Notes: generated from the sequence alone by a model not told the origin. Counted from the stretch's first letter, positions 16,850 to 25,603 are shown. The stretch: DNA of 64,000 nucleotides from Nitrosomonadales bacterium (GCA_016199835.1 JACQFX010000056.1:62001-126000), one strand, 5' to 3'. A program made the numbers and translations.

Positions 16850-17636
16850 GTTAGAGGGCATATAACTTAGGCACTTGGCTGGCCCACCCCTCAATTGTGG
16901 CAATGTCGGCTAGGTGACCCTTGATATGAATTGCAGCACTGCCAGCCAAAGCACCCTCTAGCGGAGATGATTCGTAGGTTATTCCGAGAAGTCCATAGTT
17001 ACTTCCGTTGCTCCAGTAGATTGGCCCGCCACTTAGGCCGCTCAAGTCTCTGATCGCCGGCGTTGATTCAAGCTCGCTAAAGAGAGTGAACGAGTGCCCT
17101 TGATCTGATCGGTTATCTGCTACCGCATGGACGCATGGCATAGACAAGCGATAACCTAACCCCTCTTGAATTTGCTCTTTCATGCGGTCTGGAAATCCAA
17201 CCGCAATGGCAAAAGCAATCTCTGAAAGAGGTGGCACGACACACGCCTCTATATCTAGGGCAGATTTACCGACATGCTCTGGAAAGTCTGGATGAAGCTC
17301 CCGAATAGCAATGTCCGGTTCTGGTGTTATCCAGTCTCCCGCAGGAATAACGAAGCGATCTTGAACCATATGATGCTTCTTTAGGGCGATGAAGAAAGTA
17401 TGAGAGAACTGATTGCCGGACACTTTTATGTCGTTCCGCAGTGACTCTACGACATGCTTGCAGGTGACGCCAAACGTCCGGCCTCGAAACCGAATGAACG
17501 TTAGAGTTGCGCTCGGATCGTTTGCAGTAGGTGCCATGTTGACATGCTGTTGAATGATGAACATCGGCGCGCAGTGTTTGCACGCATTGGCACTAAAGTC
17601 GTCACTAACTGCATAGACCATTGATTGCCCTCTAAC
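16850..17636. repeat. 11-bp inverted repeats bounding the peptidase gene
   Basis: GTTAGAGGGCA (16850-16860) and its exact reverse complement TGCCCTCTAAC (17626-17636) flank the peptidase gene. The outer copy contains the gene's stop codon; the inner copy lies four bases upstream of its ATG and provides GAGGG as SD. The pattern G-TTAGAG ... CTCTAAC resembles the core ends of integron gene cassettes, but no full attC hairpin follows the stop codon. Confidence 0.6.
16851..17621 (-). CDS. Trypsin-like serine peptidase domain protein
   Basis: A 256-residue protein with a trypsin-like (chymotrypsin-fold) catalytic set: His56 in VTCKHVVES, Asp103 in EPDIAI and Ser197 in LSGLSGGPIYW (GxSGGP). No signal peptide is obvious, so it may be cytosolic. 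I prefer the ATG at 17621, with GAGGG eight bases upstream, over the longer frame to 17699. Its base composition is clearly more AT-rich than its neighbours, and it is bounded by 11-bp inverted repeats, so recent transfer is likely. Phage-defence or stress functions are known for some trypsin-like proteins but nothing here proves one. Confidence 0.75.
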   Translation of the reverse strand: MVYAVSDDFSANACKHCAPMFIIQQHVNMAPTANDPSATLTFIRFRGRTFGVTCKHVVESLRNDIKVSGNQFSHTFFIALKKHHMVQDRFVIPAGDWITPEPDIAIRELHPDFPEHVGKSALDIEACVVPPLSEIAFAIAVGFPDRMKEQIQEGLGYRLSMPCVHAVADNRSDQGHSFTLFSELESTPAIRDLSGLSGGPIYWSNGSNYGLLGITYESSPLEGALAGSAAIHIKGHLADIATIEGWASQVPKLYAL

Positions 17637-17677
17637 GAACGAAAGGGACTTCCCCGTTCCGAGGCTGCGGAGCGCGG

Positions 17678-17753
17678 TAGGCTGGGGTAAGGAACGCACC
17701 CCAGCGCTTCAAGGTTGCCCCATGCTGGGGTTCGCAAGCTCCCCCCAGCCTAC
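17678..17753. repeat. GTAG-headed palindromic element (CTGGGG type)
   Basis: GTAGGCTGGGG (17678-17688, last base variable) and CCCCAGCCTAC (17743-17753) form terminal inverted repeats, with inner CACCCCAGCG and CATGCTGGGG half-hairpins. It has the same heads as the element at 11330-11467. It lies between rnfB and the peptidase gene. Confidence 0.68.
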
Positions 17754-17803
17754 GAGGCCGGAATTGAGGTCTTGCCTTTTGCCTTGCGCTGCTGACAATC
17801 CCA

Positions 17804-18544
17804 TCATTCCTTGTCCTTCGCATCCGGGTTCGACGGCGCGTGTGCCTGCGCGCGGCGCGCATCGGATGCGGCGATCTGCGCCTGTTGTTCGGGCGTCAGC
17901 TTCTCGGTGTTCTGCGGTTTGACTGCGGAGGCTTGCATTCTTGCGCGCGCGATCGCGGCCCGGATGATGGTTTGTTCGTCGGTGGGAGCGGCGGCTTGCT
18001 GCGCCAATGCGGCGGTCTTTTGCGCGAGCCGCTCGGCCTTCTCGCGTTTGTCGCGCGCCATGCGCTCCAGGCGAAATTCGTAGCGTGCCCTTGCGGCATT
18101 TGCGGCGGCATGTTTTTCCTCGCGCGTTACTGTCTGCTGCGACAACGGCAGCATGCTGATGCAATCGACCGGGCAGGGTGCGACGCACAGCTCGCAGCCG
18201 GTGCAGAGCGAGGCGATGATGGTGTGCATCAGCTTGGACGCGCCGGCAATCGCATCCACTGGACAGGCTTGCAGGCACAGCGTGCAGCCTATGCAGATGT
18301 TTTCGTCGATGAAGGCGACGGACTTGGGCTTGAGTACCACGCCTGCTTCAAATGATTTGAATGGGACGCCGAGCAGAGCCGCCAGTTCGTGTATGCCTTC
18401 TTCGCCGCCGGGCGGGCATTTATTGATGTCCGCTTCCTTGTTGGCAATGGCCTCGGCGTAAGGCCGGCAGCCGGGATAGCCGCACTTGCCGCATTGGGTC
18501 TGCGGCAGGATGTCGTTTATTTGTTCTGTCAGCGGGGCCAGCAT
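17804..18544 (-). CDS. rnfB: RnfB-type electron transport protein
   Basis: A 246-residue iron-sulfur protein with an N-terminal 4Fe-4S Fes domain ([10 protein letters not shown] near residue 17, with a further Cys near 43) and two 4Fe-4S ferredoxin motifs ([12 protein letters not shown] near residue 84 and [12 protein letters not shown] near residue 114). A charged, Ala/Arg-rich tail (about 135-246) has no recognised domain. The N-terminal membrane helix of canonical RnfB is absent. No other rnf genes are in the window; orphan rnfB genes of this form are common in betaproteobacteria. Its electron partner is unknown. Confidence 0.9.
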   Translation of the reverse strand: MLAPLTEQINDILPQTQCGKCGYPGCRPYAEAIANKEADINKCPPGGEEGIHELAALLGVPFKSFEAGVVLKPKSVAFIDENICIGCTLCLQACPVDAIAGASKLMHTIIASLCTGCELCVAPCPVDCISMLPLSQQTVTREEKHAAANAARARYEFRLERMARDKREKAERLAQKTAALAQQAAAPTDEQTIIRAAIARARMQASAVKPQNTEKLTPEQQAQIAASDARRAQAHAPSNPDAKDKE

Positions 18545-18595
18545 GGTTCTCTGATTATCACCGCATTCACCTGCTGCTTCAACGAGGGCGGATCG

Positions 18596-18639
18596 TAGGG
18601 CGGGCTTCGCTCGCCGCGTCGGGCAAAGCCCGACCTACA
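18596..18639. repeat. GTAG-headed REP-like palindrome (kup 3' end)
   Basis: GTAGGGCGGGC ... GCCCGACCTAC, an inverted pair nearly identical to the elements at 117-160 and 1971-2009. It starts about nine bases downstream of the kup stop codon on the minus strand. Confidence 0.75.
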
Positions 18640-18648
18640 AAAGTAAAA

Positions 18649-20514
18649 TTACAGCATCACCTTTGTTCCCAGCTCCACCACCTGGTTGGCAGGCAGGTTG
18701 AAGAAGCTGGCAGCGCCTTCGGACTGGCGGGTCATCCACGAGAACAGGGCGCAGCGCCATGCGGCCATGCCGCCGGGGCCGTCCACGACGTTCGAGCGCG
18801 CGATGAAAAAAGTCGTGGTCATCGGCTCGAGTTCTAGCCCGTGCGCGGCCAGTCCTTGCAGTGCGGCGGGGATGTCCGTTTCCTGGCGGAAACCGAAATG
18901 CACGGCAACATCGATCATGCCGGGAGCGAGCTGTTTTACTTCCAGCCGCTGCTCTTGCGGAATGTATGGAACGTCGGCGGTCACCACATGCAGGAATAGG
19001 GTGCGTTCATGCAGCACCTTGAAGTGTTTCAGGTTGTGGAACAGCGCGCTGGGCACCATGCTCGGATCGGCGGTCAGATAGACCGCAGTGCCCGGCACGC
19101 GCGGTACTTCGGGCATTGCTCCCGAGATGAAGGCGGACATCGGAATGTCGATCTTGCGCCGTTGCTCGGCGATGAGGACGCTGCCGCGCTTCCAGGTGGA
19201 GAGCATGACGAACAGGATCAGGCCGAGCGCCAAGGGCATCCAGCCGCCACTGGCGACCTTGGTCAGGTTGGAACTGAAGAACAGAAGCTCTAGCAGACCG
19301 AATGTAGCCAACGCCAGCAGCAAGAAGATTCTTGTGCGCCCCGGCAACATCAGCGTGACGAAGATAGTCAGCAAAGTGGTGATGATCATGGTGCCGGATA
19401 CGGCGATGCCGTAAGCCGCAGCCAGCGCGCTGGAAGAGCCGAACTGGAACACGAGAATGATCACGCCGGTCAGCATGGCCCAGTTCACGGACGGAATATA
19501 AATCTGCCCGCGTTGCGAATCGGAAGTGTTCAGGATGTACAAGCGCGGCAGATAACCCATGCGCATCGCTTGCAGCGTCATCGAGTAGGCTCCGGAAATC
19601 GTCGCCTGCGAAGCTATCACCGTTGCGGCGGTAGCGAGCGCGACCAGCGGCAGTGTGAACCAGTCCGGCGCCAGCAGGTAGAACGGATTCTGGATCGCAT
19701 CCGCCGAACGCAGCACCAGCGCACCTTGGCCGAAATAATTGAGGAGCAGCGCCGGACACACTAGTCCGTACCAAGCCAGCCGCACTGGCTTGGCGCCGAA
19801 GTGCCCCATGTCCGCATACAGCGCTTCTCCGCCAGTGAGCGCGAGGAATACCGCCGACAACAGCAGGAACATGGCGGAAGGATGTTCAATAGCAAAGTTG
19901 ATGGCGTACATCGGATTCATGGCCTGCAATACGGTTGGCGTTTGCGCAATGCTGAGTGCGCCGAGCACCGCCAGCGCGGCGAACCACAGCAGCGTGACCG
20001 GGCCGAACAATTTGCCCACGCTGCCCGTGCCACGCCGCTGGATCATGAACAATCCGGCGATGACGCCGACGGTGATCGGGATGATGAATTTTTCGAAAGC
20101 GGGGGTGGCGATGCTGAGCCCCTCGACGGCAGACAGCACCGAGATCGCCGGTGTGATCAGCGCATCGCCGTAGAACAGCGCGGCGGCGAAGATGCCGCCC
20201 GTGGCGATCAACAGCGTGCGGTGCGCGGTGCCGCGTGTCGAGCGGTTCGCCAGCGCAGCCAGCGCGAGCACGCCGCCTTCGCCCTCGTTGTCGAACTTCA
20301 GCACGACCCACACATATTTGATCGAGATGATCAGCGTCATCGCCCAGAACAAAGCCGACAGCGCGGCGAGCACGTTGGGTTCGGTGGGCGTCATGCCGTG
20401 GGCGAAGGCTTCCTTGAAGGCATACAGCGGGCTGGTGCCGATGTCGCCGTAGACCACGCCGAGGGCAGCCAGAGCCAGCATTCCGGTGGAGGATTTTTTA
20501 TGAGTCTGATCCAT
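18649..20514 (-). CDS. kup: Kup-family potassium transporter
   Basis: A 621-residue inner-membrane K+/H+ symporter of the KUP/HAK family, with the N-terminal signature GVVYGDIGTSPLYAFKE near residue 19 and about twelve hydrophobic segments to residue 430. A cytoplasmic C-terminal domain follows. The length matches the family (about 620-630). It is preceded by kdpE and a kdpD-like kinase on the same strand with an 8-base gap, implying an operon and likely KdpDE control of Kup. No kdpFABC genes are present nearby. Confidence 0.95.
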   Translation of the reverse strand: MDQTHKKSSTGMLALAALGVVYGDIGTSPLYAFKEAFAHGMTPTEPNVLAALSALFWAMTLIISIKYVWVVLKFDNEGEGGVLALAALANRSTRGTAHRTLLIATGGIFAAALFYGDALITPAISVLSAVEGLSIATPAFEKFIIPITVGVIAGLFMIQRRGTGSVGKLFGPVTLLWFAALAVLGALSIAQTPTVLQAMNPMYAINFAIEHPSAMFLLLSAVFLALTGGEALYADMGHFGAKPVRLAWYGLVCPALLLNYFGQGALVLRSADAIQNPFYLLAPDWFTLPLVALATAATVIASQATISGAYSMTLQAMRMGYLPRLYILNTSDSQRGQIYIPSVNWAMLTGVIILVFQFGSSSALAAAYGIAVSGTMIITTLLTIFVTLMLPGRTRIFLLLALATFGLLELLFFSSNLTKVASGGWMPLALGLILFVMLSTWKRGSVLIAEQRRKIDIPMSAFISGAMPEVPRVPGTAVYLTADPSMVPSALFHNLKHFKVLHERTLFLHVVTADVPYIPQEQRLEVKQLAPGMIDVAVHFGFRQETDIPAALQGLAAHGLELEPMTTTFFIARSNVVDGPGGMAAWRCALFSWMTRQSEGAASFFNLPANQVVELGTKVML

Positions 20515-20522
20515 GAGGTTCC

Positions 20523-21206
20523 CTAAATGTTGAAGCGGTAGCCGACGCCAGTTTCGGTCAGGAAATGTTTCGGCTGCGTCGGATCGTTTTCCAGTTTCTG
20601 CCGCAAATGGCTTACGTAGATGCGCAGGTAATGGTTGCTCTCAATGTGGGAGTTGCCCCACACCGCACGCAGCAGGTGGCGATACGTCATCACCTTGCCG
20701 ACGTTCGCGAGCATGGCGCACAGCAAACGATATTCGATGGGCGTGAGATGGACGACATCGCCGTTGCGCGTGACCAGCCGCTGCACGAGATCAACCGCGA
20801 CCTCGCCGAATCTGAACATCAGCTCTGCCGGCGCGGCTTTGTTGCGCCGCAGCAGGGCGCGCACGCGCGCCAGCAATTCGCCGATGGAAAACGGCTTGGT
20901 CAAATAATCGTCCGCGCCGGCGTCGAGCGCGCGTATCTTGTCCCCTTCGCTCGAGCGCGCGGACAGCACCAGCACCGGCATCTCCGAGTGCGTGTGCAAC
21001 TCGCGGATGAAGTCGATGCCATCGCCGTCGGGCAGGCCGAGATCGAGGATGGCGAGTTGCGGTTTCGCTGCGTGTACATGCGCCATGCTTGGCTTCAGGG
21101 TTCCGCATTCCAGCACCTGATGGCCCTCATCTTCCAGCGCGGAGCGCACGAAACGCCGGATCTGGATTTCGTCTTCGATCAGCAGGATGACGGCTGGCTC
21201 ATTCAT
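20523..21206 (-). CDS. kdpE: KdpE-like response regulator
   Basis: A 227-residue OmpR-type regulator. It has an N-terminal receiver (acidic pocket LIEDE near residue 9, phospho-acceptor Asp in LAILDLGLPDGDG near residue 54, Lys in LTKPFSIGEL). The C-terminal winged-helix domain shows the KdpE-like end YLRIYVSHLRQKLE and TGVGYRF. Its start overlaps the kinase gene by 8 bases. The neighbouring target is kup rather than the usual kdpFABC. Confidence 0.92.
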   Translation of the reverse strand: MNEPAVILLIEDEIQIRRFVRSALEDEGHQVLECGTLKPSMAHVHAAKPQLAILDLGLPDGDGIDFIRELHTHSEMPVLVLSARSSEGDKIRALDAGADDYLTKPFSIGELLARVRALLRRNKAAPAELMFRFGEVAVDLVQRLVTRNGDVVHLTPIEYRLLCAMLANVGKVMTYRHLLRAVWGNSHIESNHYLRIYVSHLRQKLENDPTQPKHFLTETGVGYRFNI

Positions 21207-22701
21207 CGTCTTCAGTCTCGATGACGGGAGGTGTGTCCAAAGGCAAGGTGAACGTCACGCAGGCGCCATCGCGGTTGCTGGCGTGGATCTTGCCGCCGTG
21301 AGCCTCGACGATGCTGCGGCAGATAGCCAGGCCCAACCCAACGCCGGGAACGCTGGATTCAGTGTCTCCCCGCTCGAACAACTCGAACACCTTGTCCAGC
21401 TTGTCCGGCGGGAAGCCGGGGCCGCTGTCGCACACCGATATTTTTGCCTTGTCGCCCGCGAGCTGTGCGTTGACGCTGACCGGGATGTCCGGCGGGGAAT
21501 ATTTGGCGGCGTTCTCCAGCAGGTTGCACAGCACGCGCTCCATCAGCACCGCGTCGAATTTCAGCAGCGGGAAATCCGGCGGCAGCATCACTTTCACCGG
21601 ATGATGTTCCAGCGCCGCGCCCAGCAATTTGATGCTGGCACCGATCACCTCTTCGACCGGTTGCCATTCCTGGTTGAGCCGGATGCTTCCGGCGTTCAGT
21701 TTCGCCATGTCCAGCAGATTTTCCACCATGCTGTTCAGCCACAACGCCTGCTCGCGCATCGCCTCTGCGCTGTCGCGCGCCGGTTGCGGCAATTGCATCA
21801 GCGCCAGCGTGTCGGCCATGCCGTAGATTGCGGTAAGCGGGGTGCGGATGTCGTGCGACAGCGCGGCAAGGATGGCGCTGCGCAGGCGCTCGTCGGTCAT
21901 TTGCAGTTGCACGCGCTGCGCCACTTCGACGAAGTGCAGGCGCTCGACGGCGATAGCGGCCAGCGAAGCAACGGCTGCGTACAGCGCCTGCCGCGCGTTG
22001 ATCGTCGCTTGCGGCGTCGCGCTGAAATCGATGGCGAGTACGCCACGGACGTAGGTCGAGCCGTGCAATGGCAGAAACATCCAGTATTGGTTTCCTTCCA
22101 GCAGATTGCGCACTTGTGCCAGTTGCATGGCGGTATATGCGGCTGCGGATTGCAGTTCCGAGTCCAGGTGATGTTCGGGTTCGACGGGTTGCAGCATGTC
22201 GCTGCGGCGCACCAGCAGCACGCCGCGACAGCCTTGTGAACGGTGCAGAAAATTGCGCGTCGCTGCCGCCATTTGCTCCAGCGATGTTGCCCCGGCAAGT
22301 TTGCTGGCGAGTTCATACAGGGCGCGCGACTGGCGTTCGCGCTCGATTGCGTCGGTGGCCTGGCTTTGCAGGCCAGTGGTCAGTTTGCTGATGATGAGCG
22401 CCACCGCCAACATGACGGCCAGCGTGACGCCATATTGCACATCGCCAATGGCAAAGGAAAATCTGGGCTGGATGAAAAAGAAATCCAGCAGCACGACGTT
22501 GAGGCACGCGGCGAGGATGGCGGCTCGCTTTCCTGCCTGCACGGCGACCATTGTTACGGCAAGCAGGTAGAGCATGGCGATATTGGCCGGGTCGAGATAG
22601 TTGTGCAGAGGTAGTAGCGGCAGCGTGACCAGCAGGCAGGCGGCAATCGCCCATATCAGGCTGGAGTTTATGCTGCGTGGCTCAGGGGGTATGGCGGTCA
22701 T
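21199..22701 (-). CDS. KdpD-like sensor kinase lacking the N-terminal KdpD/Usp domains
   Basis: A 500-residue membrane kinase. It has a four-helix DUF4118 domain (about residues 15-110, with the FFFIQPRFSFAIGD block), a GAF-like region (about 125-255) and HisKA (ALSHDIRTPLTAIYG). The HATPase domain follows (NLLENAAKYSP, DSGPGFP, GVGLGLAICR). Full KdpD is about 900 residues; the cytoplasmic KdpD and Usp domains are missing. I chose ATG 22701 because CGGGAGGC lies just upstream and the longer frame to 22788 has no SD. It is paired with kdpE and kup. Confidence 0.9.
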   Translation of the reverse strand: MTAIPPEPRSINSSLIWAIAACLLVTLPLLPLHNYLDPANIAMLYLLAVTMVAVQAGKRAAILAACLNVVLLDFFFIQPRFSFAIGDVQYGVTLAVMLAVALIISKLTTGLQSQATDAIERERQSRALYELASKLAGATSLEQMAAATRNFLHRSQGCRGVLLVRRSDMLQPVEPEHHLDSELQSAAAYTAMQLAQVRNLLEGNQYWMFLPLHGSTYVRGVLAIDFSATPQATINARQALYAAVASLAAIAVERLHFVEVAQRVQLQMTDERLRSAILAALSHDIRTPLTAIYGMADTLALMQLPQPARDSAEAMREQALWLNSMVENLLDMAKLNAGSIRLNQEWQPVEEVIGASIKLLGAALEHHPVKVMLPPDFPLLKFDAVLMERVLCNLLENAAKYSPPDIPVSVNAQLAGDKAKISVCDSGPGFPPDKLDKVFELFERGDTESSVPGVGLGLAICRSIVEAHGGKIHASNRDGACVTFTLPLDTPPVIETEDDE

Positions 22702-22854
22702 GCATGCCTCCCGTTTCGAAGCTGGATGGTGTGCAGTACAGGGAATGGCATGAGGCATCTCATGCGTAGAGATTATTCCAGTCCGCAAATAAAAAAGCTG
22801 TAAAAAGTCAGGCGATCCACACTTCAGCGAGAGTGGTCAGACTACGGGATGGCT

Positions 22855-23304
22855 TCAGTTGTGTACGACCGGGATGGCCTTGAATGCGGGCGAAGATTTG
22901 GGGGCGGTCTTGACCGCGTCGGCCAGCGTGTATTTGTCGAGTTCCTCGAGGAATATATCGCGAGCCTCGAATAGCACGAACTTCAAGCTGCACGCGCGGG
23001 TGATGACGCAATGGTCTTCCTTCGGGTTGAAGCATTCGAGCAGGTCGAAGTCCGGTTCCATGGCGCGTACCACGTGGCCGATTATGATTTCAGAGGCAGG
23101 GCGTGCAAGCCGGAGCCCGCCGTTTTTCCCGCGTGTGGTATGAATGTAGTTCTTGAGGCCGAGGTTGTGCACCACCTTGACCAGATGATTGCGTGAAATC
23201 TTGTAGAAGTCTGCCAGCTCGCTGATGGTCACGGTCTCGTCCTTTTTGTAGGCAAGATAAAGCAGGACGCGTAGCGAGTAATCTGTATACAGGGTCAGGC
23301 GCAT
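22855..23304 (-). CDS. nsrR: Rrf2-family regulator, NsrR-like
   Basis: A 149-residue Rrf2 winged-helix repressor. The start MRLTLYTDYSLRVLLYLA and the DNA-binding helix SRNHLVKVVHNL near residue 38 are typical. Three cysteines in ECFNPKEDHCVITRAC (near residues 91-104), spaced C-x7-C-x5-C, match the 4Fe-4S ligands of NsrR. NsrR senses nitric oxide through this cluster and loses repression. It is divergent from a truncated hemoglobin and a reductase, and the intergenic region holds two GATG[CT]AT half-sites. Confidence 0.87.
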   Translation of the reverse strand: MRLTLYTDYSLRVLLYLAYKKDETVTISELADFYKISRNHLVKVVHNLGLKNYIHTTRGKNGGLRLARPASEIIIGHVVRAMEPDFDLLECFNPKEDHCVITRACSLKFVLFEARDIFLEELDKYTLADAVKTAPKSSPAFKAIPVVHN

Positions 23305-23370
23305 TTCGCACTTTCCAGAGTTTGTGTTCCGTCCTTGACAGGGGATACATCGAACAATAACATGTAGTCC

Positions 23371-23419
23371 GGATGCATTTTATGGGCACCCTGATAAAAA
23401 CAGTCCGAATATACATCCT
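23371..23419. promoter_or_regulatory. Candidate NsrR half-sites
   Basis: GGATGCATTTT (23371-23381) and, on the minus strand, GGATGTATATT (23409-23419) both resemble the NsrR half-site GATGYATTT. They face each other across about 27 bases instead of being adjacent, so they would be two half-sites or a looped pair. A further GATGTATCC-like string is near 23343-23351. All lie between divergent nsrR and the hemoglobin gene. Confidence 0.45.
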
Positions 23420-23485
23420 GAGCAGGTGTTGCACAATCGCCGGAATGTCCCGGCGGCCGGTTTATCATCACGAAAGGAAAGTGCC

Positions 23486-23842
23486 ATGAGCTTGTACGAC
23501 GAAATCGGTGGGGAAGCCGCCATCAATGCAGCGGTGGATGTGTTCTATCGCAAAGTACTGAAAGACGATCGCATCAAACATTATTTCGATGGTCTGGATA
23601 TGGTCAAGCAAGCGGCCAAACAGAAGGCCTTCCTGACCCTGGCGCTGGGCGGCCCCAACAACTATACCGGCGAAGACATGCGTAAAGGACATGCGCACCT
23701 GAAGGGGTTGAACGATTCGCATTTCGACGCAGTGATGGAAAATCTCGGCGCTACGCTTACCGAGCTCAATGTTCCCGGCCACTTGATCGCACAGGCTGCG
23801 GCCATCGCGGAAAGCACACGCAAAGACGTTCTGAACCGATAG
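23486..23842 (+). CDS. Group I truncated hemoglobin
   Basis: A 118-residue 2-on-2 globin of the TrHbN group. It shows the start SLYDEIGGEAAINAAVDVFY, the Tyr in DVFYRKVL (B10-type, near residue 21), and the proximal histidine region GHAHLKGLNDSHFDAV. Such globins oxidise nitric oxide to nitrate using O2, given a reductase. It starts at ATG 23486 behind GAAAGGAAAG. It is followed within 11 bases by a ferredoxin reductase-type gene and is divergent from nsrR. Together they look like a flavohemoglobin split in two. Confidence 0.93.
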   Translation: MSLYDEIGGEAAINAAVDVFYRKVLKDDRIKHYFDGLDMVKQAAKQKAFLTLALGGPNNYTGEDMRKGHAHLKGLNDSHFDAVMENLGATLTELNVPGHLIAQAAAIAESTRKDVLNR

Positions 23843-23853
23843 GAAATACACCC

Positions 23854-24810
23854 ATGCCCAAGGTCGTTTATGGCGGGCAGTCATACGAGAGCGCGGGGAA
23901 ATCCGTGCTCGAGTGCCTGACTGCCCAAGGTGTTTCCATTCCTTCTTCCTGCCACTCCGGTTTGTGCCAGACCTGTATGATGCGCGCGGTCAGCGGCGCA
24001 GTGCCGGCAAAAGCGCAGGCCGGATTGAAGGACGCGCTCGTTGCACAGAATTATTTTCTGGCCTGCACCTGCTATCCGGAGCAAGACATCGAGGCGGTTC
24101 TCGCCGCCGATGGTCTGGACAAGCAGCAAGCCATGGTCACGAAGGTTGAATATCTCAATGCCGACATACTCGGCATCCGTCTCAAACCGTCGCAGCCGTT
24201 TGAATATCGCGCTGGGCAATTCATCAACTTCTTCAAGGATGCGGACACTGTGCGCTGCTACTCGCTGGCCAGTGTCCCCGGCATCGACGATGAGCTGAGT
24301 CTGCATGTGCGCAAGGTTCCCGGCGGCCAGGTGAGCGGCTGGATGTTCGAGAGCCTCAAGGCGGGCGACGCCATCACTATTTCCGAAGCGGCGGGCGATT
24401 GTTTTTATCTCGCGGGAAAACCGGAGCAGAACATCCTGCTGGTTGGCACCGGCTCCGGACTCGCGCCGCTGTATGGCATCATACGCGATGCGTTGCGCAA
24501 TGGGCACAAGGGCAAAATCAGTCTGTACCACGGCAGTTACAACACGGAAGGGCTTTACCTGGTCGATGAATTGCGCAAGCTCGCGCAGGCTCATGCCAAC
24601 TTCAGCTATGTTCCCTGTGTGTCCGAAGGGGCCGCGCCGCAAGGCTATGCATATGGCATGGTGCTGGACGTTGCGCTGGAAGGCCATCCCGATCTTTCCG
24701 GCTGGCGCGTATTCCTGTGCGGCAACCCGGATATGGTGAAAGCCGCACAACAGCAGACCTTTCTGGCGGGTGCTTCCATGGGCGAGATTTTTGCCGATCC
24801 GTTCGGTTGA
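23854..24810 (+). CDS. 2Fe-2S / FAD / NAD(P)H oxidoreductase
   Basis: A 318-residue electron-transfer flavoprotein. It has an N-terminal plant-type 2Fe-2S domain (SCHSGLCQTCMMR near residues 31-43 and a fourth Cys near residue 71 in LACTCYPEQ). An FAD-binding barrel follows (FEYRAGQFINF, RCYSLASVP), then an NAD(P)-binding domain (LLVGTGSGLAPLYGI, FLCGNPDMV). It resembles phenol-hydroxylase and CDP-6-deoxyglucoseen reductase components. Because it follows the truncated hemoglobin by 11 bases, it is the likely reductase for that globin (inference). Confidence 0.88.
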   Translation: MPKVVYGGQSYESAGKSVLECLTAQGVSIPSSCHSGLCQTCMMRAVSGAVPAKAQAGLKDALVAQNYFLACTCYPEQDIEAVLAADGLDKQQAMVTKVEYLNADILGIRLKPSQPFEYRAGQFINFFKDADTVRCYSLASVPGIDDELSLHVRKVPGGQVSGWMFESLKAGDAITISEAAGDCFYLAGKPEQNILLVGTGSGLAPLYGIIRDALRNGHKGKISLYHGSYNTEGLYLVDELRKLAQAHANFSYVPCVSEGAAPQGYAYGMVLDVALEGHPDLSGWRVFLCGNPDMVKAAQQQTFLAGASMGEIFADPFG

Positions 24811-24856
24811 TCTGGGATATTTCGCGGCACGTCCTGGTGCCGCTGGGTGATATGAA

Positions 24857-25507
24857 ATGGAAAAAGAGTTTTGGCTGGAGCGCTGGGAGCGGCAGGAGAT
24901 AGGCTTCCATCAGGATGAGATCAATCCTTATCTGGAACGCTACTGGCAGGAATTGCATGCCGATGGCCTGGTGTTCGTGCCGCTGTGCGGCAAGAGCCGC
25001 GATATGCTGTGGCTGCGCGGGCAAGGGCATCCAGTGCTGGGCGTGGAGCTGAGCCCGATTGCAGTACACGCGTTTTTTGAGGAGAACGGCCGTATCCCGC
25101 ATCATGCCGCCGCCGGAAAATTCGAGAGCTGCACAGCGGATGGCATTCGTATCCTGTGCGGCGATTTCTTCGATCTGGATAAGGATGGGCTGGCGCTGGT
25201 CAGCGTCGTGTACGACCGCGCTTCGCTGGTCGCATTGCCACCGGAGATGCGCGAACGCTATACCCGCCATCTCGCGAGCATCCTGCCGCCCGCCACGCAA
25301 ATACTGCTCATCACCTTCGACTATCCGCAGGAAGAAATGCCGGGGCCGCCGTTCGCGGTTTCCGTTGATGAAGTGGAAGCGCTCTACCGCGAATACGCCG
25401 AGGTGCGCCTGCTGGCGCAACTCGATGTGCTACCGCAAAATCCGCGCTTCCAGCAACGCGGCTTGAGCCGGTTGCAGGAGAATATATTTTTGCTGACTCT
25501 TCATTAA
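24857..25507 (+). CDS. tpm: Thiopurine S-methyltransferase family protein
   Basis: A 216-residue SAM-dependent methyltransferase of the TPMT family. It shows the family start EFWLERWERQEIGFHQDEIN, the SAM-binding block VFVPLCGKSRDMLWL near residue 41 and VLGVELSPIAV near residue 63. Bacterial members methylate thiopurines and selenium or tellurium oxyanion derivatives. It follows the reductase by 46 bases and may share its transcript. A convergent repeat separates it from ald. Confidence 0.93.
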   Translation: MEKEFWLERWERQEIGFHQDEINPYLERYWQELHADGLVFVPLCGKSRDMLWLRGQGHPVLGVELSPIAVHAFFEENGRIPHHAAAGKFESCTADGIRILCGDFFDLDKDGLALVSVVYDRASLVALPPEMRERYTRHLASILPPATQILLITFDYPQEEMPGPPFAVSVDEVEALYREYAEVRLLAQLDVLPQNPRFQQRGLSRLQENIFLLTLH

Positions 25508-25525
25508 CCACGCACCCATCCTGCC

Positions 25526-25583
25526 GTTCGTGGTGAGCTTGTCGAACCACATACCAGGCCCTTCGACAAGCTCAGGGCGAAGT
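25526..25583. repeat. Dispersed inverted repeat between convergent tpm and ald
   Basis: GTTCGTGGTGAGCTTGTCGAA and TTCGACAAGCTCAGGGCGAA are near-perfect inverted arms (GAGCTTGTCGAA / TTCGACAAGCTC exact over 12 bases) separated by about 13 bases. It is the same family as 762-839. Lying between convergent genes it may serve as a bidirectional transcript-end hairpin. Confidence 0.75.
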
Positions 25584-25603
25584 GCCATGAATAATTGGTT
25601 CTC

